A DNA stretch of 64,000 nt. It comes from Xestospongia muta (Eukaryota; Porifera; Demospongiae; Haplosclerida; Petrosiidae). Numbering within the stretch: position 1 is the first letter of the stretch; each line of letters starts with the position of its first letter. The stretch spans positions 23,566,245 through 23,630,244 of the forward strand of contig OY848917.1 in assembly GCA_963693285.1 (NCBI GenBank), in the 5' to 3' direction. The notes below the pieces were generated by a model that saw only the letters and a program-made list of their open reading frames with translations, had not been told where the DNA came from and ran no database searches. Below, in pieces: positions 26,421 to 38,900 of this stretch. Made by a program: the position numbers and the translations under genes.

Positions 26421-29400
26421 CCACTAAAAACTACATTAGTTATACTCTCTGTCAGAGAATCCATCCCTTGACTCTCATTTTACTTTACTTGAGCCATTTA
26501 CCATAATTAATAGAAGATTATTGACCCAAAAGGTCAGATTATATTATATAGCTTTTATATAACTGTTATCAATATAACTCACCTTTCCACCCACACACCA
26601 CATCATCTCATCACTATTACTATATATCACATACATCTATATAATTAATCTCATTGTCTGTTCATTCATTTCCTGTTATATTAATAGCTATAATCATCCT
26701 CTTTACAATCTTTATTAACAAAGAAACAACTGGCAATATATTCTATTCTAGCCAATGTACTGTATAAATAAATTGATGAATCTCTATATATTAGATTCCT
26801 TATATTTTTATATTAATACATTGCACATCATTATTTCTGTTTAATATGTCTGTCTACATGTTAATCTGTTCAATGGTTACTCCATGTTTTTATCATTCTC
26901 TTAACATTCATTTGTATGCTGTTTCCTATCAATCCATAATTGCCTCTCATTCAATGTTCCATTCACTTATATCCTTATATTCTCTATCCTTTAGTTAGCT
27001 AATGCACTTATTTATCCAACTATTTGACAAGTTTTGGTTTAGTGTATCTATCTATACAACAATAATGACAACAACAACAACTACATGTAATACATTGTTA
27101 TATATATATAGACTGTTGTTAGTAGATTGATAAGAGAATGATGGTTAGAGGGATATATCCATGGATGAATACATGAAAGAATAAATTATATATATATATA
27201 TATATAAATTATGTGATAACTCTAGACCATGGACTGGTTATGATAGATAAGCAAAAAAGATAAAACAAATATTAGATGATAAGACGATTTAGTTAAATAT
27301 ACAGATTAGTCACCAGGCACAGTTTGTAATCTTTAGGTATAACATATCACTAGTTATATCTATAAGCATATTTCAAACTTGTGAGTATATACATCATATC
27401 AATAAATGATTTTTAATAACACATATACATGTAGAAGTTATGGTTTTATAGCTTTGTACTCCTCCTGATGTATATAACAAAACAAAAATTATATGGAAAT
27501 AAAGACCTTAGAATAAATTATACATGAAACAAAAAACTCTAGTTACAATTGCTGCATAGATTTATGAATACATTTATCCCATCCACCAATCCATTCACAC
27601 ATCATAGAGAAATAAACAGGGTGGATAAATAGGAGAGATATATTAACCATATAGCCATATAGCTTATAGTATATACATGTACATGTACAATGTCAAACTA
27701 AAAAAAGGAACAACAACATTAAAACCAGACCTGTTTAAAGATAATACAAACTTAACAATTTATGTGATGACAACATCTTACTTCTATCAATAGGTGGTCA
27801 AAAAATGTGTTGTCTTTGTAGTTATAATTATGAACAACAATATAAGTGAATAATATAGAGTGTACATATTAAAATTCATATTTAAGTTTTGTACTTCTAT
27901 CATTTTTGGTCTAAAATAGTGTCTTTTTATATAAAGGAGAGTATCATGTAGAAGGGTAATGTACTTCATATTTGAGGTCTGTTTATTTTGATATATAGTA
28001 CACAAATAATGTAAAGTAAAAATGTGTAGTATATGGCAAACAATACACAAACCTCCCTGCGCTGTCTATTATAGGCATGTACTAACTAGTTAAAGAAAAG
28101 GCCTGATCGTAGGTTGTCTTTAACCATTACAATGTAGTCTGCATACTATATATTGATAATATAATATCACTGACATGACTGGAGATTAAGTTGCCACTCT
28201 ATTTTTGTGAAACCTAATTATAGAAATTAGAGAATTTGAGGGTTACTTTAATTGTTACAAAAAATCATATGAAACAATAAAAAACATTATTACTACACAC
28301 TCATTGTATACACTAAATGTATACACATTAATATATTATTTTAATAAAAGTCAACATATTATATGTATGTTACCTACTGAGACTGTGCATCTAATTTAAA
28401 ACCTTCAGTGAACTTGAATCAATAAGAATGAAATTTCTTACTATGACCTACCAGGATATACCTCTCTTCTCACTATTTATAGTCATGTTCTTTTGGCCAT
28501 TTATAATACCATCTTTATATTCCTAAGTTAAGTTAAAGAAATAACACACAGACATGTTAATGAGTGTTTAATGTGAATGACATGCTATAGTAGTGTCATT
28601 CATAAGTCTGATGTTCATTCACATCACCACTTGTCACTAATCAATATACATAGTTAATCAATCCAATTAGATTGTTCTAGCTGTTGTTAATGTAGCATAG
28701 TAACTCAGTAGTAGTCTTAAATATACAGGCTTTATGTATAATATTAAAAATCAATTATACACTATAATCAGATTAATTTTGTTAAGCTTGTGTCTACTAC
28801 TGTTGAGTATATTATCAAAACAGTTTATACAATGGATCAAAATGATAATAATATTAATATCAATATCATATCAGTAAAAACCATACTAAAGTGATATTGT
28901 TATATTTATTTCACACATCGCAAGAGGAGTTTACATTGCGACTACAATTGACAAAATTTATTTTTAATATAATACATAGCATATATATTCAAGACTATTG
29001 TTACTGGTACAATGTTACCATAAGAGTTATTGAATTGGAAAATTGATTTTTAAGATATAAAAATCATTCCTAGAAACAATTGATCATGAGTAACATCTGG
29101 TGATTGACAGACATCACACATAATTGCAATGTCCAAGAATTTAAGCCTGTTAGAAATCATGAATTACAGATAATAGGTAATGGTGTACATGTATTACAAA
29201 TTGATTATGTCATAACAATATTAATATCCACAAATTCTAATCAGATAATGTGCATAATTATGTACATAATTAGAACTCATATTGATATTAGGTAACTGCA
29301 GCATATAAACAATTCTTTATACACTATATAAGAGAAAGCTTAATCTTTTTTGCTGGCAAGATAATGGTTGTATACATTTAATAATGATGATGTCTACCTT

Positions 29401-32400
29401 TACATGCCACTTTTTGTAAGATCTAAAAGTGACCTAAACTTTTGCAGCTCATGTTCAGTATTACAAAATTTTCATGTCATTTCCATTTATTGACTAAATG
29501 TAAAGAGAAAAGACATGGAGACTTTAACTGACTGATAAAAGGTATGGATGAATAATAGATATCATAAACGGACAAACAAAAAAATAACAAAGGTAGTCAC
29601 AAATGGATACAGGATGATCCTGATGGACTAGTTGGGTTCATATGTATGTAACACTATAACTGGTTACATTACAGCTAATATTACAAAAGAATTGTATTTC
29701 GAGCAACAACAATAGTCACCAATTTATTGTATAACAGTCTACTATTGATTGTGGGTGGACAACAGAAACTGATAAAGAAAATGTGGTTGGAGAGATAAAT
29801 ATTGTACATGGATAAAGGAAGAACAGATAAGCAGGCACATTCTTCAAAGAAACTGATCATGTATTGATGATAAAGGCAAATGACAAATAATAAATACACA
29901 AGAAGATAGATTGAAGGATAGACAGATGGATGGATAAATTAAATTAGTCAATGATAGTTGATGTTTTCAAATCTACCATCTGTCTGTAACTCATATTGTC
30001 CATGTTTATTCACTTTGGATTGGTCATATCTACACATTTGTTCCAATTTTAAAACTATCAGCTTGACTAAATTTCTATCTATTTTCTATCCAAATCTTCA
30101 TTTTTTGATCATTCTACTTTATTCGACCCATATACTATACTTAATAATAGATTTTTGGCCCATAAGATCATACTATATAGCTTTTATACAGCTGTTATTG
30201 TAATCAATATAACTCAACTTTTCACCTACACACTTATCATCTCTAACACTATCATTATCACAACATCTATGTAATTAGTCTCATTGTCTGTTCATTTATT
30301 TCCTGTTTATATTAACAGCTACAATCATCTTCTATACAATTGTTATTAGCAAAAAAACTATTTGGTCTAGTCTAGCCATTGAAATCTCTGGTGTATGAAT
30401 AAATTGATAGATACCCTATATAAACATGAACAGATATTTAATAACACTTTGCGTATCTATTTGGTATAATATGTCTGTCAATTCTCGTCTGTTTATCTGT
30501 TAATCTGTTCATCAGTCAGCCCATTTTACTATTATTTGTTAACATTTAATTGTCTGTCATTTGCTTGTCAATTCATAATATAATGGTCTTTACACCAGTG
30601 ATCAACTTTATTTATTTATAAAAATGGACAAACTTATTGGATTTAAAATGCAAATGAGTAAACTATTAAATAATAATATGTGTTCATTCCACTTATTCTT
30701 TATCAATTAATTAGATCATTTATTTATTTATATAACTGTCTGTTCTTTAATCCACGTATATGACAAATGTTGCAACAAAATACAATTGATATATTCATCA
30801 CTTCATTGTTTTTCATCTAACTTGTTCCTACTAATGTTGTTGTTTCAGTTGCTAAAAACATAAAGGTTATGTATTGATAGATAAGCAAATAGTTAAATGG
30901 ATAAGAAAACAAACATTAGATTGACAAATGGTATAGATGAATTGATAATGGTAGATAAAATAAATTTTAAATATAATCTATAACATATATCTCTAAGATT
31001 ATTATTACTGGTTCTGTGTTACCATAACAGTTATTATATAGAAAAAAATAATTTTTTAAATGTAAGATCATTCCTAGAAACAATTAAGTAACATTTGGTG
31101 ATTGAAAATATCAAGTACTATATAGAGCAAGTGGCAATGTGATTATAGAAAAATTGTTAATTATCGGCTACCATAAATTGACCATAAACATAAAGAAAAA
31201 AGGGAAAATGATGGACATGCCAATAGCCAAGACAATTGCTGTTAGACACATAGAGCTAATTGTCAAGGTATGAACAAATGAATGTCACAAACTGACCAAT
31301 AAAATACAATGATAATAATGAAAAGTGTCAAAAATGGAAAAAACCTAACTACTATGGTTAGTGTACAAGTGTATGTATATTACCATCACTTGCTACATTA
31401 TAGACAGATAAACTTAAAATAGAATTATAAAATTATATAACAATAATACTCTACTATCTATTGAGCTACATATGGTGGGTGGACAAAAGAAACTAACAAG
31501 GAGTATGGTGCTTGGAGAGATAAATATCTAGATCAATTGAAAGAATTACAGTTATTGCAATGGATTAAAGATCTGAAAATTAATTTTTTAAAGATGTGAG
31601 ATCATTTTTCATCACTTCATCTATCATTTGCTTACATCTATCAATGAATGACAAAATAGATAGATAAATGGTTGACAGATTGATGTGTGAAAATCTATTA
31701 ACAGACTGATGACACAAACACTGATTGAGAGATCATTACATTTTGGATTGATAAGTTCATGACTGGGAAACACTGAATCTAACTAAAGAATAGAAAGATG
31801 AAAACAACAGGTAGACAGATGAAAATGGACAGACAGTTTAGCCCAAAAAAGGTTCAGTAGAATATTAAACAATATCATCTCTTCCTTTAATTATTTTCTT
31901 TATCCTTTATTATTTATTTATCCACTATATTTGCCATTTCTTGATCAAATACATCTATTTTTAATAATTTACCATCAATCTAGTGTTTTTTCTATTGCTG
32001 TTTAATTCAATGCTTCTCTTAGATGAAGACATCTGTCATTCTATCCACCTAGTGGTAAATCAATTTATTCATTCATTTACCAATTTGTCTATTGGACATA
32101 CAGTAGATTCTAACAGTTTACACTTCAGCTTAATTAACTAACAAATGTAAAAATATATTTCTAACCTCTATACATGTACAACAACACTACCTTTTATAAC
32201 TTATGGGCTGTGGATGAACTGAAGGGAGCTGACTAGTGGGTGATGGTTAAAGGATGAAAGCAATGATGCATACATAAGTAAGTGGAAGAATGGATTAATT
32301 AATATCTCTTTAGAGAGACCACCGACGGAAACAGATGGATAAACAGTTGAAATTACAACTATTAATTGATATATTTTATATCCATAATAATAAATACAGA

Positions 32401-32821
32401 CAAAGACATGATCAGCTAGATAAAAGATAGTTTGACAGGCTACATAAACATCAGACAGATGGGTTGTTTGTAACCTGAATAAATGAACTGCATGTCTACT
32501 TCGCTGTACCCAATTATCTTCAATGACTTTATTATGATATTTCTTAAATAGCATTGCAAGAGACTCTGTAAATCATTTGTCATTCCTAGAGGAAAATGTG
32601 CTGCAAAGAGGTTTGAGCCTAGACTATTTTTGTAGACTTATATTTTACTCTACAGAATTAGTACATAAGAATTTTGTAAGATGTCAATACTTGGTGAAGC
32701 TTCCGTGAATAAAATATAATAACTAACGTGGATTTTAATGACGATTTTCTTATTTTTTGGCCTGCACCTAAAATATTATAATTTTATTCATTAGTGGGTG
32801 TTGTCAGGTAGGATGTTTTAT

Positions 32822-32828
32822 TATAAAA
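32822..32828 (+). promoter_or_regulatory. TATA-like box
   Basis: TATAAAA ending 64 bases before the ATG at 32,893. A TATA box is expected about 30 bp upstream of the transcription start, which would place the start near 32,850-32,860. The word is conserved at 60,997-61,003 before the paralogue. In an A+T-rich genome such a word can arise by chance, so position and conservation are the main support. Confidence 0.5.
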
Positions 32829-32845
32829 CGAAACATTAGAGACAA

Positions 32846-32859
32846 GTCACAGCAGTGAC
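32846..32859. promoter_or_regulatory. Dyad GTCAC-agca-GTGAC
   Basis: A perfect 5-bp inverted repeat with a 4-base spacer, 33 bases before the ATG, conserved exactly at 61,012-61,025. It could be a binding site for a dimeric factor or a small hairpin in the 5' leader; nothing in the sequence decides between these. Confidence 0.4.
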
Positions 32860-32892
32860 AGCACACGGCATTAGTGTATCATCCTGATAACA

Positions 32893-32975
32893 ATGAGTGT
32901 GCTAAGGATTTTCTGTTGCCTTACTGCCTTTATTTTTTGGTTAAGTCTGTTTAGTTTTGGATACTCAGGATCAGT
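32893..32975 (+). CDS. Gene 1 exon 1: signal peptide
   Basis: The start codon opens 27 codons with a short basic start (MSVLR) and a long hydrophobic core rich in Phe, Leu and Cys, ending in small residues near GYSGS, a typical secretory signal. The donor must be GT|GTAAGA at 32,976: it leaves a phase-2 split Val codon that joins exon 2 in frame, whereas the GT two bases earlier would create a stop in exon 2. The paralogue at 61,059 has the same exon with two or three changes. Confidence 0.85.
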
Positions 32976-35900
32976 GTAAGAATATATTAATATTATGCAA
33001 TTATACAATACGCATTATATATATATATATATATATAGATGCTATGAAGTAGGACTTCGTAGTGTTCTTCAAACGTCTTCAAGATATCATCAAGGTCATT
33101 ATGGTTATTCATGTGGATTTTGGGGATCTAAAAGATGTACCAGGTATTGGACTGGTATAGAATATTATAATCACTACGTTCACTTGACTTACTCAAAAGC
33201 AACATGTTGTGCAGGAACACATACTGGTACATATCCTAATTGCGTACGTAAGTTATTATGATTTTAATTACTATGAGTGTTTTAACAACTCGTAGCATTC
33301 TGTAATCCTTCATGCAATTATGGTATCTGTTTACATAACTCTGCCTCAAATGTCAACTATTGTCAGTGTAATGCAGGATACAAAGGAACAAACTGTGATC
33401 AAGGTTAGACAATACCCACCATAATTATTTATCATAGTTTCATCAATATGATGGAAGCCCAATTTTAAATACCACATAACCAAACTAGTCTAACTCATTA
33501 TATATAAAACCAATTAGAAACTAAAAAGTAATTCCTTTCTCAAGCCATGATTGGATACTATTTCAACCATGTTAACTTGGATAATTCAGTTGAAATAGTA
33601 TCCATCTCTTGGTTATGGCTCAATTATTGGTTAATATATTATAAAGATTCCTTTTTAGCTTCTATTTGACTTTATACATAATGCATTAGACTAGGTATAG
33701 CTTTATGGCGACATATATGTGTGTGTGTGTGTATTTATTACTTATGGCATGCAACACCAGGCAGTCATATATAGAAATGTTTCGGGCCACATCTTATAAA
33801 AATATCCACTTATATCATTTTATTATGCTGCAATTATGATAAATAGCATACTTTAACAGCTACACACGTAAATTATTTAGTTGCTTAGTTGTTTGCTACA
33901 TTACTTCTCTCTGTTCTTAGGCATTCCACAGGTAAGAAGTTTTAATTATCAAACTGCATTTTTACTGTACTATAGCTACTTCAAAATAAGTCATATTATT
34001 TTACAAATATTATAATATTATAACAGATGTAAATGAATGTGAAGAAGCTCATATTTGTCACAAGATGGCTACTTGCAACAATACTTTCGGTTCTTATGTC
34101 TGTAAATGCCATGAAGGATATACTTTAGCTTATGACAAGTTTACCTGTGTTGGTAAGTAAAATGAAATTGTCACATTAAACAGCCAAATTGATTGGTTTA
34201 GATGTAATATTGAATTTAGATGCCTTATAGTATCACACTATTTCTGCAGTCTTAGTTGCATGTGACCAAACATCATTGTAGAAGATATTTAGACATCATA
34301 CATGCATATTAAAAGTTAGGATTATAAAAGTAAATTATCACAAAATATACATAAATAGGTGTGCAAATTATAGATGTAATTGTTTCATTGTATAGATAAA
34401 AATGAATGTACTGACAACACACATAAATGTGGTACTACTGGAAGATGTGAAAATACAAAAGGGTCTTACATTTGTCACTGTGGATATGGATATGAGCCTA
34501 TCATTGACCTAAAAACAAACTTTCAGTATTGTGCAGGTAACGTTTGAAACTTGAAAACAAACAGGGCATTAATTGATGTTCATGCTTCATTAAATGAAGA
34601 GTAAATGGCTGACCGTTATATAAAATAGCCACCTTAAATATACTTGAAGTTTGAATTATAATAACTGTTGAATCAAATATATACATATAGAATTTGCAGT
34701 TAACTTCTAACCAAATGTTCTTAATGAAAACAGTGTTCACAAATAACCAGTGCACAAAAGTTGTCATTTCTTGACTTGAATAAGTCTGAAGTAATAAAAA
34801 TCAACTGAAATAAATTAAGAAACCACAAAGATTAATACTGTCTTTAAATGGAATTGATAATTTAGCATTTTTCTACATATATATGTGGGATTGGTTAATT
34901 GGCAGTTGTTCATTGGCAGTCGTTATATTTATATACTTGTACTTTAAATAGCATATTCTCCTTTATTATAGATATTAATGAATGCAAAATTGGAAATGGT
35001 GGTTGTGATCAAAACTGTACCAATGAACCAGGCTTTCACAGATGCTCTTGTGTTGATGGATATGAACAAAGTCTAACTGATCTTAATAAATGCAATGGTA
35101 TACAATAAAGCAATAAAAATTTCAGGCTTCATCTCTATTGTGTTAGATATTAATGAATGTATTCTTGGCACACATAAGTGTTCTCACTTTTGTAAAAATA
35201 CTATTGGGACTTATATTTGTGGTTGTCAACTTGGTTGTCAATTGATGAGTGATGGCTTATCTTGTCAAGGTAATAAATTTTGAAAAATAATAGGAAACAT
35301 AACTCATTTTTGTAGATATTAATGAATGTACCAACTCTACATTACATGGATGCAATCATGTATGTACAAACTTGGCATGTGAAAATGGAAGGTATATCTG
35401 TTCCTGCTACAATGGATACGGCCTCATGGATGATAACCGAACATGTACAGGTGAGTTTATCATAAATATGTCCCACCTCAGGAACAATATTTGTGACAGT
35501 GATGTTTTATCCAAATCATATAGCCACAAATGGTCCTAGTGTATAGACAAGATATATATGTACTGCTGTGTAATTTAATTTTCTTAGGAAAGATATTGTT
35601 GATACATTTAGTCTTATCTTGCAAATAAGGTCCTGTTCTATGAGGACCAAATCTTGCAGAGCTTTGAAAAAATGCAGCTACTTTTAATTTGTCGAAGACA
35701 AACATTGTAATGAGAAAAATTTGACTGCAAATATTTAAATAATTAATACAATAATGGTACTTATTAAAGGAAACTTGTCAAAACATTTATAAAATAATTT
35801 TAGAATTTTAACAATAGAGTTACTGACAGCATTCACAATAACATATGTGGTTCTGTGGGCTACATTGTCATTGTCACTGCAGACACACAAACCTCATTAC

Positions 35901-38900
35901 GTCACAAATAAATTAATTTGTCACAGTATATCTATCTCAATGGTTTAAGCATTTTTCATGTGCAATATATATAAACACCTAGTTTTACTCTTTTTCATTG
36001 ATTGCTTTTTATTCTTTTCCAAATTAGTTTCTCAAAATACTGTAGACATTGTGCTTAAACCATATGTGTTATAGTTGCTCTATAATTGTTTTCTTTTATT
36101 TTATTATCATAAACTTACTTTCTTGCCTATATATACTCTGTTCACATTGAGAATTACACCATTCAAAAGGCCTGGTAAGTCTGCAAATTTTCTAAATAAG
36201 GGGCTAGATTTTTAGAAATTGTTACAAATCAGAAATTCCATTTAGAATTAATGGTGTTCTCTATCTTTAATATTATCTAATGTCACGCATAATTTGTACA
36301 TTATTAATGATCTTGTGCAAGTATTCTCAAGCTTCAGTAGAAAAGTTCAAAAACTGTCAAAAATACCTTTGCAGTAAAAGTGGGATAGACTAAGAAGAGA
36401 TAATGGAAGAGAGCCACATAAATCTTCATTATTACTGAAAAAATTTGGCAAGTATGACACAATGCGCAAGTTGACATTTCACAATGCAAATCACAGCTGA
36501 TATTTATAGAAATATCAATGGATTGAATAAACGCTATGAATATTTTAACTATTTAAAACTTTTTTACAATAAATCTATAGTGTATTCAAAACAAATAGAG
36601 CAATGTAGCACAAATCTAAGATACACTGCAAAACTAATAAAGTGTTAATGTGATTTTCAGATATCAATGAATGTCTAACTAACAATGGTGGATGCCAATA
36701 TCAATGTAAAAACACGGAAGGAAGTTATATATGTGAATGTCCTGTGGGTTATCGTATTAGTAATGACTCTCGAACATGCAATCGTAAGTTCAATAATTCT
36801 TTATGATTACTAAATATTGCTTATATAGCCTTGCCCTGCCCAATTTTATCCTCACCTGTCAATGGAGAAATATTTTGTTCAGATAAAACTGTAGTTGTTG
36901 GTAGTAATTGTTCCTTTGTTTGCAATGAAGGCTATCAATTACAAGGTTCACAAAGTAGAGTTTGCTTACCAGACACAAGTTGGAGTGGATTGCAAACTGA
37001 ATGCAGAGTTATGGAGTGCCCAAATCTTGTAGCACCGCAACATTCAACCATCGTGCAAAGTTGTTCAAGTATTATTAATTCAACTTGTTTTTTAAGCTGC
37101 ATTCAAGATTATTATCACGAAAATGGTGTATTATTTGAACAGACATGTTTATTTAAGAATGGCATTGCTAAATGGAGTGAAGCTACAGTATGTAAAGGTA
37201 AGAGATATATATATAAAATGAATTTTTCATTCTTCAAATTTAAACTTATTAGAAATTGATGTCTGCAATCCTAATCCATGTGGATCTGGCAACTGTTCAG
37301 TAACTGATGAAAAAACAGCTTATTGCTCATGTCCTGGCCTTTATTCAGGAAGTACTTGTCAGAGAAGAAGGTTGATTGTGTCCAACATACCTCTATTGTC
37401 TATAAATCAGCTATCTTCACCAATTTACCTATATGCAACACCTCGTACTACCCTCAATGTGACAATTACCACACGTCCACCAATCTTGGTTTCTCCCAAT
37501 GAGAAGTCCATTACATATCCTCATCAACAATTTTTTTTTAAAATCATGTCAACCTATTCTGGAATTGTTAGATTGAAATTTAAGCTAGACTCTTCCGAGG
37601 AATATGAGCCAGTAAACGATCAAGTTGCTGTTGTCAGTGATGAAAATGCAATGGGACATTACTTTGATGATATGGAGAAAGGTTTGTTGAGAGAAAGTTG
37701 CTGTCAATTTAACTTGAATTTACTAAATCGTTTCTGTCAAAATGCAAATCATCCAATCAAATTTTATTCATCTTGTGGGTGGATGGGAAATCAGCGAAGG
37801 GCAGTGACTGATGGTGTTGTCTTCATTGAGTATGGCATTTTCAAGATTCCTCTTTCTATAGCTGGTATTGATATAGCAGTGTCTGATGAAAATGTTGATA
37901 TTGATCTGAATGGAGAAGGTAATTGTGAGCGTTGTTCTATAAAAAGACAAGGTTGTGTTTCTTATCATCCTACGAGTGAAGATGTACGCGATCTTTTGAA
38001 ATTACAAGCATTACAAAGAACATTTTTAAAATTGTCTGCAGGTATTCTTCCTACATCTATAGAAGTTGTTATTCCTGAAAATTCAACAAGGACAGCTTTT
38101 TCACCAATAGATTTTTATGCAAGACTAATCAAAACATCAATGATTCGCTCACTTACTGAATGCACTAACTTGATTCCACCAGGTATCCTTAGTTCTGGTC
38201 TTAGTTACATAATAGCAATTTCATCTGACCTCTCAGTTAGCTACAATCAGCAAAACGTTACATACATTCATTTACCTGGCAATCATCCCGTGTGCATTAT
38301 GAGATCACTTTGCAGTGACAGAGAAGACTCTATAACTGTTGGAATTACTAACTCCCTCAGTAAAAAGCTGTTAAATCTTGGCATGTTTCAAAATTACATA
38401 CAGAAAGGATGGAGTATAGACTTGTACTCACTTACCACATCAAGATTTGGTTTAGGAGTAAGACAGCCAACCATATACTGGGATGGACATAGTGAAACAG
38501 TTATAAGACTATCTGCATATGACACATTATTGAACATGAAAGTTAGTGGAAAATTTGATGGAGATTTTTTGACAGTGAAAGTTTTTTTTGCTGGATCTCT
38601 GACCACATCTAGCACAAATAAAGTTTCCACTATTTGTTCTGTAAGTTATATTGTCCTATTTAGATCATTACGTGTACATCATACATGTAGATACCTAGGG
38701 AAATGAAAGGAAAGCTGGTATTTGAAATTCTAACTGGTGCCACGGGACACACAAGTACATTATATTTACATTCTGATGATGGAAATGCTCTTTATATTTC
38801 AGAAGGTAGCTTGATTTTACTTTGTATTGTTTATGATTTTTTTAAATGCAGATACATGTAAGGACAGCTCTGCAAAAACGGGTGTTATGACCTCACTTTA

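Larger units (their letters stand above)
836..32540. repeat. A+T-rich repeat desert, no gene seen
   Basis: About 32 kb without a credible exon: open frames are short, low in complexity and not shared between repeat copies. The region is a mosaic of recurring blocks. A block centred on 'ctgcttctgttgaat' recurs near 4,040, 7,040, 11,860, 19,250, 19,880, 24,420, 25,070 and 25,720. A block around 'gcttgactaaatc' followed by a TATC-rich stretch recurs near 2,236, 9,117, 14,890 and 30,060. A block around 'actaaatagcaattta' recurs near 897, 7,676 and 12,907. Spacings of 5-7 kb for the large blocks and about 0.6 kb for the small ones suggest repeated segmental duplication followed by decay. Stretches not named separately below hold only more of these blocks. 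Confidence 0.8.
32545..32892 (+). promoter_or_regulatory. Promoter and 5' leader of gene 1
   Basis: About 350 bp directly upstream of the gene 1 start codon is closely matched at 60,717-61,058, upstream of the third gene copy, with only scattered substitutions and small indels. This region diverges much less than the desert before it. It contains a TATA-like word and a 14-bp dyad (listed separately). High similarity between paralogous 5' regions may mean functional constraint or simply a recent duplication; I cannot separate these from two sequences. Confidence 0.7.

Noticed and set aside
33918..33928. Possible 11-bp micro-exon between AG and GTAAGA in intron 3 of gene 1
   Set aside because: Eleven bases would break the reading frame and produce a stop in exon 4.
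34501..34767. Minus-strand open frame overlapping exon 5 of gene 1
   Set aside because: It lies across an exon and an intron of a well-supported plus-strand gene and shows no motif.
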